In this document: positions 18,572 through 27,781 of the stretch, piece after piece
Position numbering within the stretch: position 1 is the first letter of the stretch
Layout: each line of letters opens with the position of its first letter
Assembly (NCBI RefSeq): GCF_007667275.1
Contig: NZ_VDQT01000004.1
Span: 124,001-188,000, forward strand
Reading direction: 5' to 3'
DNA length: 64,000 bases
Origin: Stenotrophomonas rhizophila
GTDB lineage: Bacteria; Pseudomonadota; Gammaproteobacteria; Xanthomonadales; Xanthomonadaceae
The notes under the pieces: generated by a model
Told to the model about the DNA's origin: nothing
Seen by the model: only the letters and a program-made list of their open reading frames with translations
The model's database searches: none
Position numbers and translations under genes: made by a program

Positions 18572-19105
18572 ATGTCCGCCGTGATCCAGACCGAACGCCT
18601 GCACCTGCGCCTGATCGATCCCGACCATGACGCGGCGGACATGCTGGCGCTGCTCAACGAGCCTGGCTTCATCCGGCATATCGCCGACCGGGGCGTGCGC
18701 ACGCTGGCGCAGGCGCGCGATTACACCGCCGAGCGGGTGCTGGGCAGTTACACGCTCAACGGGTTCGGCATGTACGCGATCATCCGCCGCAGCGATGGTG
18801 CGTGGATGGGCAACGCCGGGTTGGTGCGCCGCGACGGGCTGCCCGCGCCGGACGTGGGCTATGCGCTGCTGTCGCAGTACGAAGGCCATGGCTACGCGTT
18901 CGAGGCCGCACGCGGGGTGATGCATTACGCGCGCGACATGCTCGGCTACCCGGACCTGTATGGCATCGTCGCGCCGGAAAACCTGCGTTCGGCCGCGCTG
19001 CTGCGCAAGCTGGGCATGGAAGACCGTGGCGATGTGCGCCTGCCGGCGCCGCGCGATGAAGAAGTGCTGCTCCTGTTTGCCACACCGGGGGCGCCGCAGG
19101 TTTGA
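18572..19105 (+). CDS. GNAT family N-acetyltransferase (RimJ/RimL type)
   Basis: A 177-residue acetyltransferase with the RimJ/RimL look: TERLHLRLIDPDH at the start, MGNAGLVRRDG in the middle beta strand, DVGYALLSQYEGHGYAFEA as the acetyl-CoA region (a somewhat divergent Q/RxxGxG/A) and NLRSAALLRKLGM near the end. It would acetylate an amino group on a protein or small molecule; the substrate cannot be read from sequence. It closely follows rep. Confidence 0.85.
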   Translation: MSAVIQTERLHLRLIDPDHDAADMLALLNEPGFIRHIADRGVRTLAQARDYTAERVLGSYTLNGFGMYAIIRRSDGAWMGNAGLVRRDGLPAPDVGYALLSQYEGHGYAFEAARGVMHYARDMLGYPDLYGIVAPENLRSAALLRKLGMEDRGDVRLPAPRDEEVLLLFATPGAPQV

Positions 19106-19119
19106 CGGTTGTCCACCAA

Positions 19120-19152
19120 TTGCGTGGGACACGCCATGCGTGTCCCACGCAA
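19120..19152. repeat. Long SMAG-like hairpin between convergent genes
   Basis: A perfect 15-bp stem (TTGCGTGGGACACGC with its complement) around CAT. It has the same core as the GTAG repeats but no GTAG header. It lies between the stop codons of the GNAT gene and the YceH-like gene and may serve as a shared terminator. Confidence 0.65.
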
Positions 19153-19154
19153 TC

Positions 19155-19814
19155 TCACCCGCCCAGTTGCCCGCGCAACTCGGCCAACTGTTCCTGCAGC
19201 GCAGCCACCGTGGTTTCCAGCTCCTGCACGCGTGCTTCGAGCCCCGCATTGCCACCACCGGCTGACGGCGTCGACCGGTACTGCTCCGCCAGCGCCTGCA
19301 CGTCCACCGGTCCGGCCAGCAGGTGCATGTAGCGATCTTCGCGCTGCCCACCCGCACGCGGAACCTGCACCGCCAGTCCACGCTGGATCATCCGCTCCAC
19401 GTGATGGCGCACTTCGTCCGCATCCTGGAACTGGAACAGGCGTTCGGCGCGGGTGAGCAGTTCGTTCACCGTCTGCGGGCCGCGCAGCAGCAGCAGGCCC
19501 AGGATCGCCAGCTGCTGCCGGGTCAGGTCCAGCGCGCTGCCGGCGCGGTGCTCGTAGCGCTCGGCGCGCGAGGAAAACTGTTGCCGGGCCAGCCCCAGCG
19601 TCTCCAGCTGGCGCAGCGCATGGTGGACGTCGCCGGCCGACAGCTGCAGCACCGGTTCGCGCGCGGTCTTCTGGTTTGCCGCCACCTGGGTGGCGTTCAC
19701 GGTGAGCGGGTAGGCGTCCGGGGTGGTGGCCTCCTTCTCGATCAGGCAGCCCAGGGCGCGGGCCTGGGCCGCGGTCAGCACGGGCAGGGCGGGGGTCTGG
19801 GTGTCGTCGGTCAT
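19155..19814 (-). CDS. YceH family protein (DUF480)
   Basis: A 219-residue protein with the family marks [22 protein letters not shown] and RVMHLL-like [10 protein letters not shown]. The family folds as two winged-helix domains and ends here in a coiled coil (about 185-219, [17 protein letters not shown]). The role of YceH is not settled; the fold suggests nucleic-acid or protein binding. Length and layout are standard. Confidence 0.9.
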   Translation of the reverse strand: MTDDTQTPALPVLTAAQARALGCLIEKEATTPDAYPLTVNATQVAANQKTAREPVLQLSAGDVHHALRQLETLGLARQQFSSRAERYEHRAGSALDLTRQQLAILGLLLLRGPQTVNELLTRAERLFQFQDADEVRHHVERMIQRGLAVQVPRAGGQREDRYMHLLAGPVDVQALAEQYRSTPSAGGGNAGLEARVQELETTVAALQEQLAELRGQLGG

Positions 19815-19924
19815 GGCGGGCTCCGGGGTGTTTCAGGGGCCAGCAGCATAGCCGAGCCCCGCCACCGGCATGAACGCAGCAGGCCAAGCCGGTAAACTGG
19901 CGCCACTCAGTTCTGGTGATTCCC

Positions 19925-20848
19925 ATGCGTCGTACCGCCGTTTCCCTGTCCGTGCTTGCCTGTGCCGTGATGGCGCTGGGTGCATGCAAGCGCACCGAAA
20001 CCCCCGCTGAAGCCGCCGCGCCGGCCCCGGCAGCCGCTGCCACCGCCCCCGCCGCCCAGGCCGATACCGCCGTGGCCGGCAACGACAACCTCAACGCGGT
20101 GCTGTGGATGCAGCGTTCGCAGGAATACCGGGCGATCACCGAGCAGACCTACCGCGCCGCCGCCGATCACCTGGACAAGGCGCTGAAGGAAGCCCACTGG
20201 GACGCGCTGGTGCCGGAAGAGCGCGGCAACCCGGCCAAGGGCCTGAAGCCGGCGGTGGTGCTGGACGTGGACGAAACCGTGCTGGACAACTCGCCGTACC
20301 AGGCGCGCCTGGTCCGCGACGGTGGCGAGTACGACGAAATGAGCTGGGACCAGTGGGTGGCCGAAAAGAAGGCCAAGGCCATCCCCGGCGTGGTCGATTT
20401 CGCCAAAGCGGCCAATGCCAAAGGCGTGACCCTGCTGTACATCTCCAACCGCGCCGTGCACCTCAAGGACGCCACCCTGGCCAACCTGCGTGCCGAAGGC
20501 CTGCCGGTGGCCGATGACAGCGTGTTCCTGGGGCTGGGCACGGTGGTCAAGGACTGCGAGCAGGCCGGCAGCGAAAAGAACTGCCGCCGCCGCCTGGCGG
20601 GCCAGCAGTACCGTGTGCTGATGCAGTTCGGCGACCAGCTCGGCGACTTCGTCGAAGTCACCGCCAACACCAACGACGCGCGCGACGCCCTGCAGCAGCA
20701 GTACCACGACTGGTTCGGCGAGCGCTGGTGGATGCTGCCCAACCCGACCTACGGCGGCTTCGAACCGGCGCAGTTCAACAACGACTATTCGCAGTCGCGC
20801 CAGGCCCGCCACGAAGCCAAGCGCGCCGCCCTGGACGTCGCCCCGTGA
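19925..20848 (+). CDS. e(P4)-type HAD acid phosphatase / 5'-nucleotidase lipoprotein
   Basis: A 307-residue lipoprotein (signal ending LGAC, lipid Cys21) of the class C acid phosphatase family. The HAD motif I is [24 protein letters not shown] matches motif II; the C-terminal FGDQLGDF matches the HAD motif III/IV aspartates. Homologues remove phosphate from nucleotides such as NMN or AMP in the periplasm so the nucleoside can be taken up. An Ala/Pro-rich linker follows the lipid anchor. Its stop overlaps the GTG start of pyrF, so the two are cotranscribed, which fits a nucleotide-related role. Confidence 0.9.
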   Translation: MRRTAVSLSVLACAVMALGACKRTETPAEAAAPAPAAAATAPAAQADTAVAGNDNLNAVLWMQRSQEYRAITEQTYRAAADHLDKALKEAHWDALVPEERGNPAKGLKPAVVLDVDETVLDNSPYQARLVRDGGEYDEMSWDQWVAEKKAKAIPGVVDFAKAANAKGVTLLYISNRAVHLKDATLANLRAEGLPVADDSVFLGLGTVVKDCEQAGSEKNCRRRLAGQQYRVLMQFGDQLGDFVEVTANTNDARDALQQQYHDWFGERWWMLPNPTYGGFEPAQFNNDYSQSRQARHEAKRAALDVAP

Positions 20849-21564
20849 GCCGCGCCCCGCTGCCGCTGCGCGACGACGAGCGCCTGATCTTCGCCCTCGA
20901 TGTGCCCGACCGCGACCAGGCGCTGGCCTGGGTCGACCGGTTGGGCGATGCGGTGTCGTTCTACAAGATCGGCATGGAACTGCTGGCCTCGGGCGAGTAC
21001 TTCCAGGTGCTCGACGCGCTCGCCGCACGCGACAAGCGCGTGTTCGTCGACCTGAAGTTCTTCGACATCCCGGCCACCGCCGCGGCGGTGATCAAGCGCC
21101 TGTCGCAGTGGCCGGTGAGCTACGCCACCATCCACGGCTGGCACCCGGCGATGATGGAGGCCTGCGCCGCCGCCAACGGCAGCGACATGCGCCTGCTGGC
21201 GGTGACCGTGCTGACCTCGATGGGCCGTGACGACCTGCGCGGCATGGGCATCGACCGTGAACCGGTGGAGGTGGTGGTCGAGCGCGCGCTGGCCGCCCAG
21301 GCCGCGGGCATCGACGGGGTGATCGCCTCGGGCCAGGAAGCCGGCCCGATCCGCGCCGCCACCGGCACCGGCTTCTCCATCGTGTGCCCGGGCATCCGCC
21401 CCGGCGGCCCGGTCGGCGACGACCAGAAGCGCACCGTGGGCGTGGCCCAGGCGTTCGCCGACGGCGCCGATGCGATCGTGGTCGGCCGCCCGATCCGGCT
21501 CGCCGGCGACCCGCGTTCCGCCGCCCTGGCCATCCAGGACGAGATCCGCAGCGCGCGGCGCTGA
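20845..21564 (+). CDS. pyrF: Orotidine 5'-phosphate decarboxylase
   Basis: A 239-residue protein starting with GTG overlapping the stop of the phosphatase gene (GTGA). It begins [21 protein letters not shown]. Motifs: FYKIGMEL, the catalytic [13 protein letters not shown] (Asp-Lys-Asp network), and VCPGIRP with VVGRPI for phosphate binding. It makes UMP from OMP, the last step of pyrimidine synthesis. An ATG-led version from 20728 would overlap the upstream gene extensively, so it is rejected. Confidence 0.96.
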   Translation: MSRAPLPLRDDERLIFALDVPDRDQALAWVDRLGDAVSFYKIGMELLASGEYFQVLDALAARDKRVFVDLKFFDIPATAAAVIKRLSQWPVSYATIHGWHPAMMEACAAANGSDMRLLAVTVLTSMGRDDLRGMGIDREPVEVVVERALAAQAAGIDGVIASGQEAGPIRAATGTGFSIVCPGIRPGGPVGDDQKRTVGVAQAFADGADAIVVGRPIRLAGDPRSAALAIQDEIRSARR

Positions 21565-21583
21565 CCTGCGCGTCCTGCGCGCG

Positions 21584-21605
21584 CCGGGATGGAACGCCAT
21601 CCCGG
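21584..21605 (+). terminator. Hairpin downstream of pyrF
   Basis: CCGGGATGG-AACG-CCATCCCGG, a 9-bp GC-rich stem beginning 20 bases after the pyrF stop. A weak TTCAGT follows rather than a T tract. Probable terminator. Confidence 0.55.
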
Positions 21606-21777
21606 TTCAGTAGTGCGCTGGTTTGCAGAAAAGGATCCATCAATCGCCAGCGCGTGTGCGCTGCCGCGGAAACGGGACAGACCACGCAGTCCTGCCCGCT
21701 CCTTTGCCGTCGAATCGAACTGGCACGCGCCCTGGCGTCGTGCCTGTCGTTTCCATTTTCCGCAAAGGAGTTGCTGC

Positions 21778-22596
21778 ATGCGTACCTGTTACCGGCCGGC
21801 CTGGATGTTCGGCCTGATGTTCTCCGCTGTTTCCCTTCCCGCACTCGCCGCACCCGTGCCGGAGGCCACCCCGCGCATCATCGGCGGCACCGACGCCGAA
21901 CCCGGCCAATACCCGTTCATGGCCAGCCTGCAGTCGCTGCAGCGCGGCGACAACGACCGCGAGCGCCATCGCTGCGGGGCCACCCTGATCTCGCCCTCCT
22001 GGGTGCTGACCGCCGCGCACTGCGTGGACGGCCTGCTGCCGCCGCAGCTGGCGGTGCTGGTCGGGGAGCACACCCTGAAGACCACGCCGCGCCGCCGCGT
22101 GTCCAACATCAAGGCGATCCATGTCCACCCGGCGTTCGACGCCCGTGACCTGCTCAACGACGTGGCGCTGGTCCAGCTCAAACGGCCGGTCAAGGGCGTG
22201 GAACCGGCTGAACCGATGCTCGGGCGGGACAGCGCCTACCTGCGCCCGGGGCGCGACTTCACCGTGATCGGCTGGGGCGTGACCGAGTTTCCCGGCGACG
22301 CCCGGCCCACCGTGCTGCAGACCGTGCAGACCCCGTTCGTCCCCTTCAATGCCTGTCGCGAGGCCTACCCCGACCTGCAGGCAGGCACGGTGATCTGTGC
22401 CGGCGCGGAGGGCATCGACAGCTGCCAGGGCGACTCCGGTGGGCCGTTGCTGGTGCAGCGCAAGGGTCGCTGGACGGTCATGGGCACGGTGAGCTGGGGT
22501 GAAGGCTGTGCGCTGCCGGGCCTGCCCGGTGTCTATGCGCGGTTGTCGCAGGGCTATGTGCGCGATTTCCTCCAGGCCACCTGGATGCGTGACTGA
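21778..22596 (+). CDS. Secreted trypsin-like serine protease (S1 family)
   Basis: A 272-residue protein with a signal peptide (1-25) and a short propeptide ending at Arg33, followed by IIGG, the classic zymogen activation site. The catalytic triad is complete: H81 in TAAHC, D128 in LLNDVAL and S220 in GDSGGP. Asp214, six residues before the serine, occupies the specificity position that gives Arg/Lys preference, so true trypsin-like cleavage is expected. Six cysteines fit disulfides. A strong AAAGGAG (21764-21770) seven bases before the ATG fixes the start. The 213 bases upstream hold no gene. S1 proteases are not rare in xanthomonads. Confidence 0.93.
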   Translation: MRTCYRPAWMFGLMFSAVSLPALAAPVPEATPRIIGGTDAEPGQYPFMASLQSLQRGDNDRERHRCGATLISPSWVLTAAHCVDGLLPPQLAVLVGEHTLKTTPRRRVSNIKAIHVHPAFDARDLLNDVALVQLKRPVKGVEPAEPMLGRDSAYLRPGRDFTVIGWGVTEFPGDARPTVLQTVQTPFVPFNACREAYPDLQAGTVICAGAEGIDSCQGDSGGPLLVQRKGRWTVMGTVSWGEGCALPGLPGVYARLSQGYVRDFLQATWMRD

Positions 22597-22618
22597 ACCT
22601 CAATGAAAACAAGCGGTT

Positions 22619-22654
22619 GTAGCCACCCTGCCTGCCGCGGCGGGCAGGGTGGCT
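22619..22654 (+). repeat. SMAG-like hairpin repeat, larger loop
   Basis: GTAG overlapping AGCCACCCTGCC, about ten bases, then GGCAGGGTGGCT, 22 bases after the protease stop codon. Confidence 0.65.
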
Positions 22655-22711
22655 TGCCGCTGCGGGGGCGCAGGCCGCAAGATGCGGACCGGTCCGGGGA
22701 AGTCCGAATTC

Positions 22712-23695
22712 ATGTCCATGCCATTGATGACAGGGCGCTACCGACCCTGGGTGATGTCACTGTCGCTGTGTGGCCTGCTGGCCCTGGGGGCGTGCAAGCG
22801 CGATGCGATCGATCCGGACGCGCCGGCGGCCGAACCGGTCGCGGCGCTGCAGCAGATCGCCCGCCACGTCGCCGACAACGACCTGATCGGCTATGCCCGC
22901 GCATCGGTGCCGCCGGCCCAGTACACCCGCCTGCAGGCCGCCTGGGCCAACGGCCACAGCCGCTGGCCGCTGACCGACCTGCCGCTGGACGGACAACTGC
23001 TGCCGATGCTGGCCGCGCTGTCCGCGCCGGACGCAGCGCAGCGCCTGCAGCGCTCGTTCGACGCGCAGATTGCCGGGCAGGCCACCGGGGTGCGCCAGGC
23101 CGCCCACTCGATGGGGTTGTTCGGCGTGCAGTACCTGCGCAACCAGACCGACTACAGCGACACCGAACGCGCCCACTACAGCCAGGTGGTGGACGCGCTG
23201 AGCCGCTGGGCCGCCGCCGCGCCGCTGACCGACAAGCAGCGCGCCCGGACCACGATCACCCTGCTGACCGCCACCGCACGCACCGCCGGGCTGTCCACCG
23301 ACGCCCAGCTGCAGGCGGCCGGCATGGAAGACAGCCTGCGCCGGCTGGCGCCGTTCGCCAAGGCCTTCAAGACCGCCTTGGCCAGCTACGGGCTGTCGCT
23401 CGACGAGGCCATGACGGGACTGCGTGGCGAAGTGGTGTCGCAGCAGGGCGACACCGCCGTGCTGCGGATCCAGTACCCGTTGGCCGGCGAACAGATCGAA
23501 GCCCAGGTGCGCATGACCCGCCGCGACGGCCACTGGTATCTGTCGCGCACCCTGGAAGAGACCGACGCGCTGCTGGCTGCGGCCGACGCAGCCTCCGCCG
23601 AGGCCGCGAAAGCTGAACAAGACGCGCGGAATGCTGCCGAAGCAGAGGGCGACGCGGACGTCAAGGACGGTGCTTCCGCACCGGCTAAGCCATAA
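22712..23695 (+). CDS. Hypothetical lipoprotein upstream of plsB
   Basis: About 327 residues, with a lipoprotein signal ending LLALGAC. The mature protein is mainly helical and ends in a low-complexity Ala/Glu/Asp tail. No enzymatic motif. Starts at 22712, 22718 and 22727 are all possible; all keep the lipobox. Its stop codon shares a base with the plsB start (TAATG), so translation is coupled, suggesting a link to phospholipid synthesis or simply an operon of convenience. Function unknown. Confidence 0.75.
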   Translation: MSMPLMTGRYRPWVMSLSLCGLLALGACKRDAIDPDAPAAEPVAALQQIARHVADNDLIGYARASVPPAQYTRLQAAWANGHSRWPLTDLPLDGQLLPMLAALSAPDAAQRLQRSFDAQIAGQATGVRQAAHSMGLFGVQYLRNQTDYSDTERAHYSQVVDALSRWAAAAPLTDKQRARTTITLLTATARTAGLSTDAQLQAAGMEDSLRRLAPFAKAFKTALASYGLSLDEAMTGLRGEVVSQQGDTAVLRIQYPLAGEQIEAQVRMTRRDGHWYLSRTLEETDALLAAADAASAEAAKAEQDARNAAEAEGDADVKDGASAPAKP

Positions 23696-26358
23696 TGAAG
23701 CCGATGCCGAACCAGAATCCCCTGCCTTTTCCCGGCGAAGAGCCGCCCAGGACGCCGGACGCCCCGTCCGCGTCGCCCGACGCCGTGAGCGCGTCGGTGG
23801 ACCCTGCCGATCCCGCGGCGATCGTTCCCAGCCCGGTCGCCGCGGTCGCCCGCACCCCGTCCGGCCGCCGCCCCTGGTGGGCGCGCCTGCTCGGCCGGCT
23901 GGTCGAACCGTGGCTGGCGCTGAAGATCGAACCCGAACACCCCGGCCAGTACGATGACGGCCGCCCGGTGGTGTACGTGCTGGAAGACTACGGCCTCTCC
24001 AACGCGCTGATCCTGGACAAGGCCTGCCGCGAGGCTGGCCTGCCGTCACCGCTGGTGCCCATCGCTGGCGACCCGACCGGGCGCAGGCGCGCCTACCTGG
24101 CGCTGTCGCGGCGGAGCAGCAGCAACTCGCTGATCCCTGAACAGCGGGGCGCCAAGACCCACTCCGATTCCCTGGCCAAGGTGCTGCAGGCCCACCGCGC
24201 CCGCGGCGAGCTGGACGTGAACCTGGTCCCGGTGTCGATCTTCGTCGGCCGTGCGCCGGACAAGCAGAGCGGCTGGTTCGCAGTGCTGTTCTCGGAAAAC
24301 TGGGCGCTGGTGGGCCGCTTCCGCCGCCTGCTGGCGGTGCTGCTCAACGGCCGCAGCACCATCGTGCGCTTCGCGCCGCCGATCTCGCTGCGCGCCACCG
24401 TGGACGAGGGGCTGGACCCCGAACGCACGGTGCGCAAGCTCCAGCGCGTCCTGCGCACCCACTTCCGCCGCATCCGCGAATCGGTGATCGGGCCGGACCT
24501 GTCCACCCGCCGCCTGCTGGTGGACAAGGTGCTGGAAGCGGACACGGTGCGCGAGGCCATCGCGTCGCAGGCCAAGCGGGACAACTCCAAGCCGGCCGAT
24601 GCCTGGAAGAAGGCCCACGCCTACGCCTGGGAAATCGCCGCCGACTATTCCAGCCCGGTGGTGCGTTCGGCCAGCTTCATGCTCAGCCATGTCTGGAACC
24701 GGATCTACGCCGGCGTGCTGGTGCACCACCTGGACAAGTTCAAGGCCGCCGCACCGGGCCATGAAGTGGTCTACGTGCCCAGCCACCGCAGCCACATGGA
24801 CTACCTGCTGCTGTCCTACCTGCTGTACGACCGTGGCATCGTGCCGCCGCACATCGTGGCCGGCATCAACCTGAACCTGCCGGTGGTGGGCACGCTGCTG
24901 CGCAAGGGCGGCGCGTTCTTCATCCGCCGCTCGATCCGCGGCAATGCGCTGTACTCGGCGGTGCTGAGCGAATACGTGGCGCAGCTGGTGGCCGGTGGCT
25001 ACTCGATCGAGTACTTCGTCGAAGGCGGGCGCTCGCGCACCGGGCGCCTGCTGCAGCCCAAGGGCGGCATGATCTCGATGACGCTGCGTGCGTTCCTGCG
25101 CCAGCCGCGCAAGCCGGTGCTGTTCCAGCCGGTGTACATCGGCTACGAAAAGCTGATGGAAGGCGGCAGCTACCTGGACGAACTGTCCGGGCGGCCGAAG
25201 GAAAAGGAATCGATCTGGCAGCTGCTGTGGTCCATTCCCAAGGTGCTCAAGCAGAACTACGGGCAGGTGGTGGTGAACTTCGGCGAGCCGATCGCGCTCA
25301 ACGACGTGCTGGCCCGCCAGGCACCGGAATGGGACGGCGCGCCGGTCGGCGAAGACGAGAAGCCGGCGTGGCTGTCGGGCACGGTGGACCATCTGGCCGA
25401 ACGCATCCAGGTGCACATCAACGGCGCGGCCGACGTCAATCCGATCAACCTGCTGGCGCTGGCGCTGCTGTCCACGCCCAAGCATGCGATGGGCGAAGCC
25501 GACCTCATCGCGCAGATCGAACTGTGCAAGACCCTGCTGGCCGAAATGCCGTACTCGGACCGGGTCACCGTGACCCCGCATTCGCCGGAACGGATCATCG
25601 CGCATGCCGAGGAAATCAACGTCCTGACCCGGGTCAAGCACCCGCTGGGCGATGTGCTCAGCGTGAGCGGCGACACCGCGGTGCTGTTGAGCTACTTCCG
25701 CAACAACGTCATCCACCTGTTCACCGCATCGTCGTGGGTGGCGTGCTGCTTCCAGAACAACCGCCGCATGAGCCGCACCGGGCTGGTGCAGCTGGGTCGT
25801 ACGGTGTACCCGTTCCTGCAGGCCGAGCTGTTCCTGCCGTGGACCGAGGACCAGTTCGCCCAGCGCATCGAACAGACCATCGCGGTATTCGTGCGCGAAG
25901 GCCTGCTGCAGAACGTGAACGACGACGACGGCGGCATCCTGGCGCGTAACACGGGGCAGACCGACGAAGTGTTCCGCCTGCGTGCCATCGGCCATTCGCT
26001 GCAGCAGGCATTCGAGCGCTATTACATCGCCATTTCGGTGCTGGTGAAGAACGGCCCGGGTACGCTGGGCGCGGCCGAGCTGGAAAGCCTGTGCCAGCAG
26101 GCCGCGCAGCGCTTGAGCCTGTTGTACGCACCGGCCGCGCCGGAGTTCTTCGACCGCACCCTGTTCCGTGGCTTCATCCAGAAGATGCGCGAGCTGCGCC
26201 TGGTGTGGCCGGACGAAAACAGCAAGTTGATGTTCGACGAGCGCCTGGATGGCTGGGCCAAGGATGCGAAGTTCATCCTCGGTCGCGAGCTGCGCCACAC
26301 CATCGAGCGGGTCAGCCCGGAAGCGGCAAAACCCGAGGAACCTGTTACCCAGGATTGA
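23695..26358 (+). CDS. plsB: Glycerol-3-phosphate acyltransferase
   Basis: An 887-residue membrane-associated acyltransferase. The catalytic block I HRSHMD sits in the middle (VPSHRSHMDYLL), with GAFFIRRS as block II, FVEGGRSRTG as block III and the later PVYIGYE as block IV. It adds the first acyl chain to glycerol-3-phosphate. The length is longer than E. coli PlsB (807 residues); the extra part is an N-terminal Pro/Ala-rich segment of about 55 residues. Translationally coupled to the upstream lipoprotein. Confidence 0.96.
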   Translation: MKPMPNQNPLPFPGEEPPRTPDAPSASPDAVSASVDPADPAAIVPSPVAAVARTPSGRRPWWARLLGRLVEPWLALKIEPEHPGQYDDGRPVVYVLEDYGLSNALILDKACREAGLPSPLVPIAGDPTGRRRAYLALSRRSSSNSLIPEQRGAKTHSDSLAKVLQAHRARGELDVNLVPVSIFVGRAPDKQSGWFAVLFSENWALVGRFRRLLAVLLNGRSTIVRFAPPISLRATVDEGLDPERTVRKLQRVLRTHFRRIRESVIGPDLSTRRLLVDKVLEADTVREAIASQAKRDNSKPADAWKKAHAYAWEIAADYSSPVVRSASFMLSHVWNRIYAGVLVHHLDKFKAAAPGHEVVYVPSHRSHMDYLLLSYLLYDRGIVPPHIVAGINLNLPVVGTLLRKGGAFFIRRSIRGNALYSAVLSEYVAQLVAGGYSIEYFVEGGRSRTGRLLQPKGGMISMTLRAFLRQPRKPVLFQPVYIGYEKLMEGGSYLDELSGRPKEKESIWQLLWSIPKVLKQNYGQVVVNFGEPIALNDVLARQAPEWDGAPVGEDEKPAWLSGTVDHLAERIQVHINGAADVNPINLLALALLSTPKHAMGEADLIAQIELCKTLLAEMPYSDRVTVTPHSPERIIAHAEEINVLTRVKHPLGDVLSVSGDTAVLLSYFRNNVIHLFTASSWVACCFQNNRRMSRTGLVQLGRTVYPFLQAELFLPWTEDQFAQRIEQTIAVFVREGLLQNVNDDDGGILARNTGQTDEVFRLRAIGHSLQQAFERYYIAISVLVKNGPGTLGAAELESLCQQAAQRLSLLYAPAAPEFFDRTLFRGFIQKMRELRLVWPDENSKLMFDERLDGWAKDAKFILGRELRHTIERVSPEAAKPEEPVTQD

Positions 26359-26363
26359 AGGAG

Positions 26364-26387
26364 GTGGCGACCGTTACCGGTCGCCAC
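26364..26387 (+). terminator. Hairpin downstream of plsB
   Basis: GTGGCGACCG-TTAC-CGGTCGCCAC, a perfect 10-bp stem six bases after the plsB stop. No T tract. Confidence 0.55.
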
Positions 26388-26396
26388 ATGCCGCGT

Positions 26397-26507
26397 GGAC
26401 ACGCATGGCGTGTCCCTACGCTGGGCGTTGGTCGCCGTCCCTGCACGGACATGCGTGGCGCATCCGCACGGGCCGACAGCGGCGTAGCGACACGCCATGC
26501 GTGTCCG
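26397..26507. repeat. Pair of inverted SMAG-type repeats with a degenerate copy between
   Basis: A minus-oriented copy (26397-26419, GGACACGC-ATG-GCGTGTCC-CTAC) and a plus-oriented copy (26484-26507, GTAG...GACACGC-CAT-GCGTGTC). Between them a related but decayed stretch (26453-26470). The whole fills the plsB/YdcH gap. Confidence 0.7.
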
Positions 26508-26528
26508 CGTGAACGCCTGATTGCCTGT

Positions 26529-26732
26529 TTACGCCGGCTCGTCCGGGATCAGCATGTCTTCCAGCTTGGCGATGCAGTCCTTCAACTGCAGCTTGCGCCG
26601 CTTCAGGCGCTTGGCTTCGAACTCGTCATGGCCATTGGCGGCCATGCGCTCGATGGTGACGTCCAGCTCGCGGTGCTCCTGCCGGAGCACGACAAGTCGC
26701 TGGGTGATCTGCTCGGGCGTATAGGTATCCAC
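26529..26732 (-). CDS. YdcH-like small protein (DUF465)
   Basis: A 67-residue protein, too short to stand out, starting with GTG at 26732 and beginning VDTYTPEQITQRL. It is one charged helical hairpin with the family pattern of LRQEHRELDVTIERM and EAKRLKRRKLQLKDCIAKLE. DUF465 proteins are short, abundant and of unknown role. The reading frame stays open far upstream into the ttcA region, but the conserved part starts here and the rest is antisense to ttcA. Confidence 0.8.
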   Translation of the reverse strand: MDTYTPEQITQRLVVLRQEHRELDVTIERMAANGHDEFEAKRLKRRKLQLKDCIAKLEDMLIPDEPA

Positions 26733-26828
26733 AGAGACGGAGCATACACACCCGGCACGGCGACCGGGAGTGAACGCAGTCACGTCCAGGCACCGATGGC
26801 CGTGGCCGCGAGCCGGTAGAATGCAGGG

Positions 26829-27728
26829 ATGTCCGTCGTCCTGCCGCTGCCCGATCCCGCCCCCCGCGCGCCGCGCGTGGACGCGGCCGCGCAGGACAGG
26901 CTGGCGCGTCGGCTGCGCCGCCAGGTAGGCCAGGCGATCGCCGACTTCGGCATGATCGAGGACGGCGACCGCATCATGGTCTGCCTGTCCGGCGGCAAGG
27001 ACAGCTACACCCTGCTGGACGTGCTGCTGCAGCTGCAGAAGAAGGCGCCGGTGGCATTCGAACTGGTGGCGGTGAACCTGGACCAGAAGCAACCCGGCTT
27101 CCCCGCGCAGGTGTTGCCCGACTACCTGGCCTCGATCGGCGTGGCGTACCAGATCATCGAACAGGACACCTATTCGGTGGTCAGCCGGGTGATCCCGGAA
27201 GGGCGCACGATGTGTTCGCTGTGCTCGCGCCTGCGCCGTGGCGCGCTGTACCGGCACGCGGCCGAAAACGGCTTCAGCAAGATCGCGCTCGGCCACCACC
27301 GTGACGACAGCGTGGCCACCTTCTTCCTCAACCTGTTCCACCACGCCAAGCTGTCGGCGATGCCGCCGAAACTGCGCAGCGACGATGGCCGTCACGTGGT
27401 GATCCGCCCGCTGGCGTATGTCAGCGAGAGCGACATCCAGGCCTACGCCGACGCGCGCGCGTTTCCGATCATCCCGTGTACGCTGTGCGGCAGCCAGGAC
27501 ACCCTGCAACGCCGACAGGTGGCGCAGATGCTGCAGCAGTGGGAGCAGCAGCACCCCGGGCGCATCGACCAGATCGCGCGTGCGCTGGGCAACATCCATC
27601 CCTCGCAGCTGGCCGACCCGGCCCTGTTCGATTTCATGGCGTTGGGCCGCACCCCGCCCGCGCCCAGTGCCGCGTCGGCCTGGACCGACGCGGCTTCCGA
27701 CCCTGGCGAGGCCCGCGCCCTGGCCTGA
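26829..27728 (+). CDS. ttcA: tRNA 2-thiocytidine biosynthesis protein
   Basis: A 299-residue enzyme of the TtcA family: a PP-loop ([13 protein letters not shown]) that adenylates tRNA position 32, and two CxxC pairs (CSLC, CTLC) that bind an iron-sulfur cluster. The [14 protein letters not shown] motif is typical. It thiolates cytidine 32 in certain tRNAs. The C-terminal ~25 residues are Pro/Ala-rich and variable. Divergent from the YdcH-like gene. Confidence 0.95.
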   Translation: MSVVLPLPDPAPRAPRVDAAAQDRLARRLRRQVGQAIADFGMIEDGDRIMVCLSGGKDSYTLLDVLLQLQKKAPVAFELVAVNLDQKQPGFPAQVLPDYLASIGVAYQIIEQDTYSVVSRVIPEGRTMCSLCSRLRRGALYRHAAENGFSKIALGHHRDDSVATFFLNLFHHAKLSAMPPKLRSDDGRHVVIRPLAYVSESDIQAYADARAFPIIPCTLCGSQDTLQRRQVAQMLQQWEQQHPGRIDQIARALGNIHPSQLADPALFDFMALGRTPPAPSAASAWTDAASDPGEARALA

Positions 27729-27781
27729 GCGCCACGCGGCTGCCGTCGCCACTTCCCTTCACGACTTCATTCCGGATCTCC

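Noticed and set aside
18572..19105. Ribosomal protein acetyltransferase rimJ by name
   Set aside because: The fold fits RimJ/RimL types, but nothing identifies a ribosomal substrate, so no symbol is given.
26397..26507. Repeated short palindromes considered as a CRISPR array or attachment sites
   Set aside because: Copies are dispersed, differ in stem, alternate in orientation and carry GTAG headers, which fits SMAG/REP elements. No cas gene or integrase.
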